Origin: Pseudoscleropodium purum
Taxonomy: Eukaryota > Streptophyta > Bryopsida > Hypnales > Brachytheciaceae
Length of the DNA: 64,000 bases
NCBI GenBank assembly: GCA_963969395.1
Contig: OZ017800.1
Location: 10,262,479-10,326,478, forward strand
Reading direction: 5' to 3'
The number at the start of each line of letters is the position of its first letter. Within the stretch, counting starts at the first letter, position 1. Made by a program: the position numbers and the translations under genes. The notes under the pieces were generated by a model. It saw only the letters and a list, made by a program, of their open reading frames with translations. It searched no databases and was not told the origin of the DNA. Positions 35,901 to 48,611 of the stretch are shown piece by piece.

Positions 35901-38030
35901 TAACTTCGCACACAAATAATCTTCGCTAACGTCCTCCGGTGAAGGATTTCCGCCATCGGGAAGTGGATCCCATTTGCGCCGCTGCTCGAGCGTGATAGTG
36001 AATATAGCATGCGATCGACTGCACATTCGGCAAAAAGAACGCCTATGAAGTACGCGACCCCTAAGACTGGCATGTGCAAGCAAATCCCCCTGTTTCGGCT
36101 AAAAGATTATTGCTACAATTGTTATATCCACCCACCAATGTGATGTCGTAAGTAAAGGTTCAATTCTTATCAACAAAACACTAAAATGAAACCGATCCTG
36201 AGACATTAAAGCAAAGACCTTCAGCACTATCTGACACAAGTGCCTTAACAGCACAGTACAACAAGCGTGATCTCAAATAGCAACTACTACTCTAGATCGT
36301 GATCATGAGATTATAATTTCTTCAAAGTGCGACTCGGGAGACTTGGCACGAGGTGCAGTATAGCTACGTATGGTCACAACCAGAAAGTTAGTGCATTCGA
36401 CAAGTCCGCTTGGCACATTCACAAGGTATGTAAAAGCAAGTGATGACCTAGAGTGGGAGTTCATGTTCGTGCTTCCAGTAGCACGACAAAGAGAGCCGTG
36501 CTCTAAGTAAGCCGCCATTTCCTCCAAGCTTTTTACGTCAGCCTCTGTCACACCCATTAAGGTGATTCCTCCAGCGGTCGTCTCCCGAATTTGTATTGGT
36601 GGCTTGCCTACAGCTAATGACTTCAAACCTCCTCCAAATATGTATTCTGTTGATGGGGGATTCGGATCCAATAGATCATGAATTTCCTCCTTCAGTATCT
36701 ACACATAGAGAACAATGAGGTTTACAACAAACATAAACGCATAGATCTACTTATACATCGCTGCTTTGAAGAACTGGCCACGAACAAAATACCAGTACGA
36801 TGACAGGTTTAGACACGTATGTGACAAGTAGAACTTCTTGTGCGCACACAGAGCCATCTGATTAAAGATTCATGACATTGAGAAGACGTGACAAGTGAAA
36901 ACCAGTTTTCCAAATTAAGCATGAAGTCAGACTACATTCTCAAAAGAAATAAAATTCAGGCCAACGCGTACAGCTGTACTGACAGAACTCCAAGCTGATC
37001 GATGAAGACGACACTGTTTAGAACCCGAAGTTACTCCATAACCTCTGAATCTAAGTGAGCAAAGATATCACCGCACCTCAATAAATGAAACTCGGAGCTG
37101 AAAATCAGCTTTATGTTTAAGTGTTTCAATCCTCTGAAAAATAGTCTGCATAACTTGCGGAGTGACTCCTTCTGGGCAACCTCCGACAGTGTAACCAGTT
37201 CCCATAGTGTATGTTTTCCCGGATCCTGTCTGCAATATAAGCAAAAAGTATGTCATGAGTAAAAATAAGTACTCCTTTAAACAGGTTTGGTTCTTGTGAA
37301 ATGTTCGCATCGTTCCATACTGTGCGTCTAAGTAATCATAACACTCTTCGTGATCAGCTACCGGACAGATCAGAAGCTACTTACATGATCCCTCCTAAGT
37401 GCAGTATTGTACACGACGCCTACAGGCAGTATCAACACACCTGTCCATATGCCAAAACTGTGGCGTTGTAACCGTGGAATAACCCCTCAACCAACGGTTT
37501 CACACACTTGTCGAAAATTGTTGGGGGCGGAGTAGCAGAATCCCCAAAGACGTAGTCAAATGTAAAAGAATGATGACCAATTTGAACCTGTCACATACGA
37601 GCCGTTATAATAATTTTAACCGTTCGAATTTAACAAGAATAAGTCTTCACGTTAATTCAGGAGATGTTGGCATAATCATAATTACTGCAATTGCGATACA
37701 ACTTTACAAATTAGTTTGGTTAATGAGAAAATTTGACAATCAAATGCTTAGAGAAAGGAAAATCTTCGATTATCCAAACAAAAACCAGAAAGAGTTACGC
37801 AATTGCAGGAAATATAAGCGGCCGAACTAAACAGGTACAATGAGAAAAGTGACTACCTGCGGTTCGCCAGGAACAACAGCAATGCATTCCTTGCATCCAT
37901 GAATACGCTCCAACGCAATGAGAGGTCGTATGTTGAGAGCAACCTGAACAGCCTGCGTCGCCTCACTCTCGTCCAAGGAGCTAACCTCGTCGCGTGAGTC
38001 ACTCTCATATCCATTTCCATTCTCCATCAC
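32999..38030 (-). CDS. Kinesin-4 family motor (FRA1/KIN-4-like), short tail
   Basis: Fifteen exons join in phase from ATG 38030: 38030-37857, 37587-37441, 37229-37077, 36698-36448, 36018-35831, 35580-35456, 35269-35233, 35097-35006, 34826-34713, 34609-34496, 34351-34268, 34129-33931, 33713-33598, 33395-33297 and 33022-32999. That is about 639 residues before the last donor. The motor is complete: P-loop GQTGSGKT (about 106-113), switch I SSRSHA (about 241-246), switch II DLAGSE (285-290), [20 protein letters not shown], and [12 protein letters not shown] at its end. [11 protein letters not shown] and the neck region fit kinesin-4, plus-end-directed microtubule motors linked in plants to cell-wall delivery and the phragmoplast. 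Coiled-coil stretches follow (for example [20 protein letters not shown]). Family members usually exceed 1000 residues, but the later coiled coils were not found. Read-through of the last donor would add about 50 residues before a TAA. The upstream TATA was not fixed. Confidence 0.88.
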
Positions 38031-39500
38031 CCTAGCTGTGTCTCAGTCACAGCTTAGGGCTTTAAAGAGAGTTGACGTCCGTATTTAGCACGACGAGAGC
38101 GATCCATAAACTGCTGGTAATGATGAGGATGAGTCACTGTAGTGCTCAATTAACCTCGCCTTGGCAATAGAGGGAGCAATGGAAGAGAATGAACGGCACA
38201 GGCTGCCATTTCATAAATGGACATTACTCCCTGCATCATTCTGATCGACGTCTCCTCCAATCGCTTGTGAAACAAGTCTTCAATTCTCTCCTACTATGAC
38301 GATAATCCTGGCTTGATCCGCATATTTCAGGTGCTGACAACATTGCATTCTTAACGTGAAAATCCTGATCACATCCAGAACAACAAGAATTAACATAAAC
38401 ACAAAACATAATGCTGTTGTGATGACTCAGGACAATAAGAAACCAAAATCCGCTTCTTAAATACCTTCCAGCTCCAAATTGTATTCCTGAAGAGGCTAAA
38501 CCCATCTCAAACTAAACAAGGACGGCAAGAAAACGCACGATCGAACCCCACAAGAGTTTTGGCGATCGAATACAAGGCGTCCCGTACAAATTTGCAACTT
38601 GAAGCTCGAACAACATCAAAGTCCAATTGAATAGAATGCAAAAAACAGACTCCAGAAACTCCGAACCACATCCAGTGCATAGATATTCCAATCCACCTAC
38701 TCGCGCAATCCCCAAACAGGATCGCAAAACCAACGCCTGCAAAGTCATTTCCTAATCGCAATCCAACGAGTTTCGCAAACGCTTCCTAAACGACGACAGA
38801 ACTAAATATTCTCCCGCAATCTTCAAACACAGGCAATCGACTAGACTCGTTCTCAAGCACAACCGATCCTAAACTCACGCTCCGGACCTACTACACAACC
38901 CCGAGCACCGGCCACAAAACAAGCGCTGCCACAAAACCTAAAATAATCAGCTCCGTAGTTTCCACAATCAACCTACATTCATCCAAGCCATCGCTCATCC
39001 CGCGCACACCGTAATCACCAAACGAAAGCATTCGACTCATCGCCAGCAAGCAAACCTTCTGCACGTCGCCCTCACCGAAGCAGAGCCTTCTACAACCTTC
39101 CTTTCAAATCCTCACGAAGCTAACTTAAACAAAAGCAATCAGAACTGCACTGAAACTAAACGGAAAACGGCTCTGAAACGCTCCAACGACGAACATACTC
39201 TGCTGTAATGGCTTCCAGAAATCGAATTCTGTGACAGAAGTACCGTAAGAGAGAGACGAAGACGCCATCACTTCAAGGCACTGGCTGCCAAATTAACAAT
39301 ACGGCTGGATCCAGTCAGAGAAACGGGTACGAACGATGCGTGTGCTTTGTTGGGAAAGGGAGAGGACGGACGAGAGGACCGGGTCGGGTCGGGCCACCCG
39401 GTATTTCAACGGGTTTCCACCAGTCGCCATCGGGCTGCCGAGTACCCATGAGGCCGTGCCCGGGGCTTCCATTGCCTTTGCCGAAAAAGTGCGCCTTTTC
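38031..39500 (-). promoter_or_regulatory. Probable 5' leader and promoter of the kinesin gene
   Basis: Moderate-GC DNA with several short open frames but no conserved protein. It is the expected place of a 5' UTR, possibly with an intron, and the promoter. At 39380-39400 a GC-rich GGGTCGGGTCGGGCC string and CCCGGTA occur. The transcription start cannot be placed. Confidence 0.35.
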
Positions 39501-40765
39501 ACGCCTTGTCCTGTCCTGTCATTCTCTTTCCATTGGACCGGGCTTTTTTCATTTTCTTTTCTGTTTTAAATTTGAATTTATATTTAAAAGAATTGCAAGT
39601 TTGGATTCTGATGTATCAGACCCTGGCATTTATTGCATGGGTGGGTGAACTCAGGAATTTTCACTTTTGCAAGATATTTGTAAAAATCTGCCCCTACACG
39701 CTCATATTGTTTGGACCGCTTTATGTCATGGAGAGGCCGGGGCAATTTCCATTGAACCCAATTGCACAAAATTTCAGCCCCTTCTAGACTTGAGGTTGTC
39801 CTCAACTACTCATTGAAATAAAATCTTAAGGCTATTCAATTCTCCCACATGTAAAGCCCTTGAGGTCAAGCAGCTAGCCAATTTAATAAAATTTAGAAAA
39901 TTTTAGCCCATCTCTCTCTCACTTTTTGAAGTTTGCTTTACAGTTAGAGGCTGGGCCAATTTTCCTTGAGACTGATTGCACAAAATTCAATTAATCTAAT
40001 TTGTTGAAAAAAATATTGTTTCTTTAAAAAAAATTGAAACCTAACATTGGCCTCCCATTTTTAGTGCATCCAATTCATTGAGCTCATGCCATGTTAGATC
40101 ATTTTTTTTCATAAAAAAATTCATTCCACCAAATTAGATCAACCTCTTAGTGTAAAGAGGTATGGTTCAAATTGATTTCAACCTTTTGTCAAATTGCAAA
40201 TGAGGATTTTAGGCCTCTTATACAACAAATAGGTTTAGCCTCTAGATGTAAAGCAGCCCTTACTAATGAAGCAAAAGTCCCTTTTGCATCCTTGAAAACA
40301 AAAATTGTATAATGAACAAAAATGTCTTATATGGCTCTTCAATCAAAATCAATCATAGAACTAACTAATAAGTCCATCCCAATAAAATAGTACAACATGA
40401 TACCAGCCAAGCATAAGGAGACCTATTGCTTGGTCATACAATATTATATACTTTGTAGTTGGTTATAATTTTAGATTTGTATTGAATCTTGGCATTTATT
40501 ATAAGGGTGAATGTGGACTCCAAATTTTGTAAAATTGTAAAATAAATGTAAAATTTTGCCCCTACTTTTCTAATTGGTTAACTTATTGTAGATCTATATG
40601 AGACCCTAGTAATTATTGTAAAAGTGGCATGTACTCTACTATCCTCTCAAAAGATGGCTACCCCCTAGTTCACATTAGTTGTCCCCCCCCCCCCCCCCCC
40701 TTCTCTCAAAAAATTTACAAACCATTGATTTTTTTAAAGAAAAAATGCTTACCCTCGAAATTGTT
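39501..40765. other. AT-rich intergenic DNA
   Basis: No gene was recognised. A run of about 18 C residues lies at 40683-40700. Confidence 0.45.
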
Positions 40766-41160
40766 GTTGATTTCTCAAAAAATCACAAGTTGTTGATCTT
40801 GTGAGATTTAATCTTAGCCGTCCCAATACAGATACAATACCTTATACAAATTCTAAATATGGGTACCAAATACGGATCAAGAACTGAATATGGATACAAT
40901 ACCTTATACAAATATTGAATATGGTTATCAAATATAGATACAATTACTAATATAAATACTAAATATGGGTACCAAATATGAATACAATAACTTATACAAA
41001 TATTGAATATGGATACAAGATGAATTGTTCCATATTGATTGTCAATGAAGTTGGTGTCTGAAAATTACAAGAGGGGGGGGGGGAGGGGGGAGGGAAAATC
41101 AAAATATTAAAATCCTAAATTTATAATCTCAGTGACATCTTTTGGGTGGAACCTCAATGT
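40766..41160 (+). repeat. Dispersed repeat with GAATATGGRTAC minisatellite, copy 2
   Basis: It starts GTTGATTTCTCAAAAAATCA, with the palindrome CACAAGTTGTTGATCTTGTG, then a tandem array of 'aatatgggtaccaaatac'-like units to about 41035. A G-rich tract (about 41070-41095) and a GTGACAT...ATGTCAC end follow. It is the same order and orientation as copy 1 at 14645. Confidence 0.68.
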
Positions 41161-41676
41161 CACTAAGTGGCGTGTATTCTACAATTTTTTCTTTGCAAAA
41201 TTTTAAAAAAAAATTATTTTCTTCTTTGTGGTTAATTATTTTTAAATTTCTCATCCTCTCTATCTAATTAAAAGTTTTGAACTCAACATTTGTATAAAGA
41301 TTTGTCAAACTTAACGACTTGATTGCAATTAATTTAAATATCTTATATTTTTCTAAGTTGAAAATTTAGAATCAACTAAGGAATCAACTTGACCTTACAA
41401 TAAATGTTTGAATGCAATACATGGGTAGAAAAGTTGAAATATTAGTATCCAACGAAGTATTAGAACTACATATATACACTACAAAGAGTTTGTAAAGTTC
41501 GTACACATTTTGATTGTTTTTTAAGGTACTAAGTGAGAAAATATAAAGTCAAGAGGTTAAGATTTGGAACTCAACTTAAATGTTTGCACTAAGGGACAAA
41601 TTTTTATACTAAGCCAATGTGGCACATGCTATCGACCAAGATGGTTGTATCTTACATTTTTAAAGATTACAAGTTC

Positions 41677-41946
41677 CATTAGGGGAGATTTAAGGCCTCT
41701 ATAGGGTCGTTTCAATTTTGTTCCTAATACTGCTCGCTACTAGCATGCCAACAATTACAAAAAAAAATTATAAAAAAAAATTTTAGACCTGAAATGCAAA
41801 AAAGTCTAATAATTTATTTTTTTCAAAAAAAAATCAATGACGTAGCACTCTCTTGACCACATCGGATTCGCGTTCTTGCAACAATTTCAGTGTTTCTACG
41901 GCTTGATAACTCACGGCCTTGTAGAGACCCCAAATTTCTTCTAATG
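41677..41946. mobile_element. Small TIR element, CATTAGA family, copy 5
   Basis: The ends are CATTAGGGGAGATTTAAGGCC and GACCCCAAATTTCTTCTAATG. The interior shares GACGTAGC...GACCACATC with copies 1, 3 and 4. Non-coding. Confidence 0.65.
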
Positions 41947-43050
41947 TCTATACAAAATTGCAATTTTTATTATTATTATATGTTGAAATGGAATAATGAG
42001 GGTATTTAATTCTTCTAAGAAGGGTGGGACTTTTGATTATTGTTAGTGCTCATGACTTTGAAGGTTAGATCCATCTTTTTTTTGTAAACAAACTCTCAAC
42101 CTTGAGTTACATAATATTGTTTACCAAGTAGCTAGCATTGGCTCCTATGACAATGTTGAAGACCTAAGAACAATTGACGATATTGTTTTGAGTGTTCCAA
42201 GAAAGCTAAGCCCCCTCAACTTTGGAAAGAACATGCTTTTTTAGATACCTGTCATTCTTCAATTTAACAAAGTGCCTCCCATAACTTGTGCATAATGTTA
42301 TTTGAATATTTGTCTTCTTAGAGACCAAATTTTGCAATCCTCTCAAACCCATACTTATCATACCTAAGTTAGAAGGTCCATAGACTAAGTGACTAGGTTC
42401 AAAAAGAGTTATCTAATGTAGAGATACCTATTGCATTTGTTAATGTACCCACAATGAACATATTACAAGGTGGACGTTTTTAGTGCCCTATGTGTTTCCA
42501 ACTTCAAAATTTTTAACTACTTCCACAAAGGCTCCAAAAATATGAAACAACTTGGATTAAATGCCAATTCCATTTAACGTGGATGCATCCAAATTGTCCC
42601 TTGCCTAAAATTTCCATTGTTACTTTTGTGTGCATCTCCCAAATCAATATGCATGTATGTTGAAGAAACAATTTTAGAACATCTACCATAAAAACTTTGA
42701 CCCTTCATAACTTCTACATATGGTATCCAAATGTTGCATTCTTTGGTGCATTAAAACCTCCTTTCACTTGCCAATAATAAAATACAAAAAATTTGACGAG
42801 TTTAATTATAGTTACAAAATTCACAGTTTGGGGGGTACCCACTTTATGTTTCACAGAAAGTTTCCTGAAAAATATTTAAAGAAGTCAAACTACCCAATAC
42901 TGCAAATCAGCCGATAAATGGTCATTTTCTGGACCTCCTACCTTTGTGCACCTTGCGTGTGAATGTCCAGTCACCGTCTCTTCTGTGTTTTGAAAAGTTA
43001 TGAAAATTAGACAGGTGTTCTAAAAAAATAAAAAAAAATAAAAATTAGAC
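41947..43050. other. AT-rich intergenic DNA with a dispersed repeat
   Basis: The stretch at about 42722-42870 ('tatccaaatgttgcattctttggtgcatt', 'cctttcacttgccaa', 'gggtacccac') recurs at about 54518-54655. No gene was recognised. Confidence 0.45.
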
Positions 43051-43970
43051 AGGTGATTGAGGTTGTAGATCCAGGTGCCATTTGCCACGATCACTTTGGA
43101 GCCAACCACCTCTTTTCTAGCTGCACTCATTTGTGCTCTTCGAAATCACACTCTTGGTGCTCTTGGACGGACATGGATGTCACCCAAAGTACTGTACAAC
43201 TTGGATCGGATTACACTCAGGCACTGATTAGGGTTCCTTATAATTTCCGACTTACGTACCTTAATTCCTATGCCCCAGATTTCATTATATTTGCACGACG
43301 GTGCTGTCTTGAAGTTGGTGATGAGGTTCACAGTTACTGGAGTAGCCTTTTGTCACCTAGTTCTTGAAATTTTGAATGACGTCCGGAGCGAGCAAGTCTA
43401 GCTGTGGAAGTGGGAAGCGGAGTCTGTCGATGGTCCGGTCAGTCTTTGTGGGTCTCGTTCGTGTGCTTATGTCTGGCGATCTAGTTATTGCACCGTATTT
43501 TTAATCAAAGAAAAGAAAAGAAATGGGAAGTGGAGAGCTCCCTTCAGTTGAACATGAGTGACTGGTGGAAGGCATCATGTGAAGGTGCAGACTGACTGCG
43601 AAGCTCTTTCCAGTGGAAACCGTTGTGTTCTTTCTACTTTGCAGAGAAAGGGAGATTTGAAATTATGTGTCACAGAGGAGTGGAAGTCCGTCTGTACTAT
43701 GCAGCAGCTCTTTACTAACTTAAGTTAAGCTGGAAGTCTGGAACCGAGGTGGAGCGGAGCAGGTCTGAAATTATGAAGCAGCCAGTGGCTACCTTGTGTT
43801 ATAGAAGACCGTCAGTCAGTCACTCAGACACGGAGATTCTTTTTGGGAAAACGCGCAGTTCTACGGCACGTGTGGCGTCTGCGAGGAAATCCAACTCGGT
43901 GGACTGCCATATTTCCCTTTCCTTTGTAGGCTGAGGAGTGAGGACTGATCAGGGCTTTTTCTATGTTACA
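43051..43970. other. GC-richer segment, no gene assigned
   Basis: Composition here is gene-like and a 104-codon plus-strand frame covers 43053-43367, but no motif is recognised and opposite-strand frames of similar length overlap. It may be a non-coding transcript or a decayed gene. A second plus-strand frame at 43749-43934 is equally anonymous. Confidence 0.3.
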
Positions 43971-45574
43971 AAGTTTGGAACATAAGGTAGAAGAATCGAC
44001 ACCAACAGCGACTGAGCATATCATAGTTAATGTTATTAAAAATACAATGTTTTTATTGGATTTTGTTGGCAACAGAAGGAGGATTTTGACGCACTTCAGC
44101 ATGCAGTGTTTGGACATCATATGAATAAGTTATGGAAATTTTAAAATATTGTCCACATGTGTATTAACCCCCAAACGTGCAAGCATCCCAAAAGTGGATG
44201 TGCCTTGGTCAACCTTGATTACAACTTTTAAAATAACTACTTTTGGAATTTGATTTCAACCAAGAAAACAAGTTTGAGAAATGTCAAAAATTGAAAGAGT
44301 TATTGCAATTGAAAGCTCCCTATGTTAAAATTCAAATAACACAATATGGTGTGCTTTTCATTCATATATATATATTTTTATTTTTAAATTATTTTTAAAT
44401 TTTAAATTTTTAAATTTAAATTATAAAATTATGTTTCTCATTCCACTCTCCATTTACAATAAAAATTATAGATTATTCTAATATATACTATAATTGATAT
44501 CCACCTTTAGCTTTGAAAAATCACAATAATTTTATTTTTCCTTCAAAATTATTGAAAAAATACAAAATAAATAGAAATTTGATTTTTCTACTAGCAAAAA
44601 ATATAAAAATTTTGAACATCAATTTAATAAAAGGATAAATTTGGTTTAATAGTTGAATTCGACTTCAAGGTGTTTGATGTCACTATATTTGGGTGTAAAA
44701 AATAAAATAACCAATTGAAATTTTATTTTTAATGCTAATTTCTATTGCTACTTTTACCTCCCAAGAAAATTTCAAATAATTTGAATTGTTTTTGCTATCT
44801 TTACTCATTTATATTCATTTTTTGCAACAAAAATGATAACAATTAGAAATTTTTACGGAACAAATTGCAAAATTTTCAAAGTGATATAGGATTCAAAGTT
44901 TTAAGTAGTAAAAATATCATATTGTTGTTTGAACACTATTAAAAAAGTTAAAATTAACTTAGATAAGAAGTTTGACCATTTCACAATGGATCGAGTCCTT
45001 AAAGGGTTAAACAACATCACTTGACTCTCATAGGCTCTCTTATTAGTCTTTTGTACATGGACCTCCAATTAGCCCTCCGTGCAAAGGGCAATGGGAGTGT
45101 GCGGGCCCCCACCGCAACCCTATAGTAGCTGCATCGAAGCTCTGTTGCATCAAATTTTACCCTGCCACCTAGTTCTACGCGTCGGAGGTTAACCCTCCGC
45201 TTGCCTCTGGCTGGCCTTTACAATCGATTAGCTCTGAACCATGAAGGCTCCTTGGAGCAAACCTACATCTCCGTGTCCTCACTTGCGACGCAGCATGGCC
45301 TCCGTTAGCCTCATGTGCGCAAGCCTATTAGAAGAGATTCACCTTTTCAATAGGGTCGCAAATTCTTGGGGGGTCCTAGACTATAGGAGCTCAATTGCAA
45401 CAATTTTTAGACGTGGAACAACAATTGTCATGTCAAATAATAATAAAAAAAAAATATATATATTTTTTTTAACAAGTCTAACAACGTATTGTTGGTTCCC
45501 AATAAAAGGAACAAGTGTAAAATGGCCCTTTCCTTGCCTCAAATCTGCTCTAATACATGTTTTGATTGTGTGTA
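43971..45574. other. Intergenic, nothing firm
   Basis: Very AT-rich to about 45000. A GC-rich stretch of about 300 bases (45060-45360) has a frame opening MKAPWSKPTSPCPHLRRSM with no recognisable family. A partial CATTAGA-family-like end (TATTAGAAGAGATTCACC) lies near 45328. Confidence 0.35.
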
Positions 45575-46000
45575 ATAGCCGACCTATTTTTGATCGCCCT
45601 ACTATTTTTGATATATAGGCTACTCTCTTTTTAATCAACTAGAGATGAACAAAGATTAATTATGGCAAAATTTAGTTCATGTTGTAGTTGTGGCACATTA
45701 TGATTTATTGCAAGACTCTCAATATTGCAACTAGCTTGTGGTTGGAAATGGAAAGACCTATATAATCAATGTAGGTCGAATAGAATCTTCAATTAAAGAA
45801 TTCTTAGTAATTATGTTTTGAAAAATGAAAACGTGAAAAATTATGGAATCTTTCCAAAATCTATCTCTATACACAAAAAAGTGTCCCCACTCAAGAAACA
45901 TGCACTCCATATACATGTTATTGCTTAAGTGGTTAGAAATGGGTCGACTACCTTACATCTTGTGAAATCAATATTGTATCTAAGTTTGTGTGATGCTTTG
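45575..46000 (+). repeat. Dispersed repeat, copy 1 (partner at 53580)
   Basis: It starts 'taatagccgacctatttttgatc' and continues with 'agactattctcttt'-like, 'gttgtggcacatta', 'aagactctcaatattgcaac' and 'taattatgttttg'. The same series appears at 53580-54060 in the same orientation. No protein or terminal structure was seen. Confidence 0.6.
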
Positions 46001-48500
46001 TAGTCCAAATTTAGGTGGCAATGTTTATTGTGAGTGTATATACCTCATAGTCAAAGTGGCAATTAATTATATCATTGGTAGTTGAAAGTAGTAGAAAAGG
46101 ATTGAATTGAGTAAAAAAACACTAGAATTAATGAACACGGCTTTTGGCAATAAGAAGTCTAAATTTTAGCCAAAGTTTTGCATTTTTATAAATAGAAAAG
46201 GCAATCAAACAATTTTTTCCTAGATAAAAAATGATGCTTAAGACTAAATGAGATGGGCTTTGCATTGACATTAGCTACATTTCAAGAAGTTTGAGTAGGA
46301 TTTTAAGGATTGCCACACTCAAATGCGTGTTATTTCATGTTTGTTTTTTCACTAGTGTGGAGGAAACAAGTGAGAAGTTTATTTGTGACTATACTAATTT
46401 ATTGATATAGCATTGATAAAAAATGGTAAATTCATAGTATAACTATTGTTAATTTATTGTTCCAAGTAATTCCTTTTGTTGTTAGTTTTCCACACCTTCC
46501 TTTTTCATTTGTACTCATATTTCAATCTTTCATATTTAAGGAAGGTTGATTTCAAATTTTCATATATTTAGCAAAAAAATTGGAAACTGCTCCAAATTGC
46601 AATTAAAGAATGGCAAGAATTCAAATATCTTATTTCTAATTAATTGTAGTTGCTAAAAGCTATGTGAACATTACAAGTGCAAAAGATCATTCCAAAAGGA
46701 GGTAATCAAATCTACATGTATACTTCCTACATGCATACAAGGATACAAACAATGTGATAAGCCCTTGATAAAGAAAACCCCTACTCAACGACAAAACAAG
46801 GGCAACCTTTACACTACTAGACCTAACAATCAACAATGTTAGTGTGAGAGTAGAAAAATGCAAATATATGAGCCTTGAGCTTAGGTGTAAATTGATACTT
46901 TGCCATCGTTGAAGATGCCTATAACATAAACACCTATGATATGAGTATCTATAACATAGTTACATTGTAATCATAGAAGGTGTTTATAATATAAACACCT
47001 ATAATGTAGGTGTTTAGATTCTCAAGCTCATGGACTTATGATTTTAGCTCACATAATAGCAAACCTCACTTAGAAATAGGTAGAATAGATTTATTCTTCC
47101 AATAGAAATCACGAAAGAACTTAGCTTATTCTTTCCTTTTTTTATTGCTAAGAATTTGAGTTATGTCTTTCTCTTAATCCATAAATGATGCTAAGCACGT
47201 TGTTTGGTTGATAAATGATAAAAATCTCTTCACAACATGGAAGACAAAAGTGCAACTATTCATTGTCCGAATTTTATTTGAAAAGGGAAGTTCATCTCTA
47301 GTACTTTGACTTCTAAGTTAATGAGTGCTTTTGCATTTTTTTAGGCCAACAATTCACATGGTACCAAAACAAATGATTTTGGGTGTAATTAGCTCGTCCT
47401 TTAAAAGTTTTGGAGGGGCAGGAGGGTCGTTTTAGGCATGTGTTCCCTATAGTTTGCCCCATAGTTAAAGAATGCCAAATTGTCAAAAAAAAAATTGAAT
47501 ATAAAAAAAATGAAAATGAAAATAAAGGTTGAAAAAAAACATTTAAAAAATGATGTGATATTTGTTGTACCACATTAGACAACAATTACCATAAGTTCCG
47601 ACAAATTGAGAATCACACAAAACTCACAACCCTCCAAACTAGGTAAATCTCTTCTATTGAATATTTCTTCAATAGGTTGTATCTTAAACCCTAAATGCCC
47701 AAGGCTTTTAGAAATTTGCTCTAAATTGAACAAAAAGCCAACATTTTGATAAGTTGTATCAAGTTTTTGTGAATTGTACCTGTACAAATTCAAACTAGAC
47801 ATGTTAGAGATCTCATAGGAAGAAAAAACACAACAATATCATTTATAAGTTGGAAGATTATAATGTTTGCCCATGAGGGTGTTAAAACTATGAAAAATTT
47901 TCAATTCACTTTTCACAAGTCAAACCTAAAAAGGCGGTGACTAAAAAATTGTGAGGTTTAAGGGCCTAACATGAATAATCCTAATCAATTTGTGGCTTCT
48001 CAAAGTCTACTCTACAATTTTTTTAAATGAGATTTGATTGTGATTTTTTCTTCAAGTCCTAGTGTATTTGAGGCTCATTTTCAAGAGCTCTCAACACTAC
48101 GAGAAGTTAAGATTGCAATGGGTACCCTTGCCCAAAACCTTGAATAGAAAAATCACTATCATTTATTCTTAAGATTGAATTTTTGATGCTAAAATCAGAC
48201 TTCAAGAAGAATCTTTCAAAAATATAAATTATTAAAAATAGCAACTTGGTTAGGTTTTATTTAACTTCAAAGTTTTGCAAACACCAGATTTGGTGCCTCG
48301 GACATTTAGTGGTTAAAAAATTGATTTTTTGTGGGGGGGGGAACAAATCACTGATTCAGACCGACAAGGAGGGAGAAGTCTGGGCAAACAAACAAAAATT
48401 GGATATTTTGATTACAGGAACATTTCAAAGCCAAGACAGATGGCCATGTGCTCAAGCAGCCTTTATAAGCCCCGCCCGCTTCAATCCATGTGGAGCTCTG
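46001..48500. other. AT-rich intergenic DNA
   Basis: No gene was recognised. A near-perfect 23-base palindrome (arms AGGTGTTTATA) lies at 46978-47000 among short 'ataaacaccta' repeats. The region 47390-47650 resembles the interior of the CATTAGA family but lacks clear ends. Confidence 0.4.
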
Positions 48501-48611
48501 CCAGCAAGCCACTTGTGCAAAAGACTGACGAAAGAGAACGGCGACCGCCGGACCGCTATTCCTCGACCAATACCCGGGTGAGATATCCTCCGGGTATCAT
48601 TCAAGGTTTCC

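Noticed and set aside
39336..39648. Plus-strand frames over the GC-rich stretch
   Set aside because: They lie in the likely promoter of the kinesin, read in several frames at once, and show no motif.
44165..45015. Possible further TTAA-flanked element (TTAACCCCC ... AAAGGGTTAA)
   Set aside because: The ends do not pair well beyond a few bases and the interior does not match the family. TTAA is common in such AT-rich DNA.
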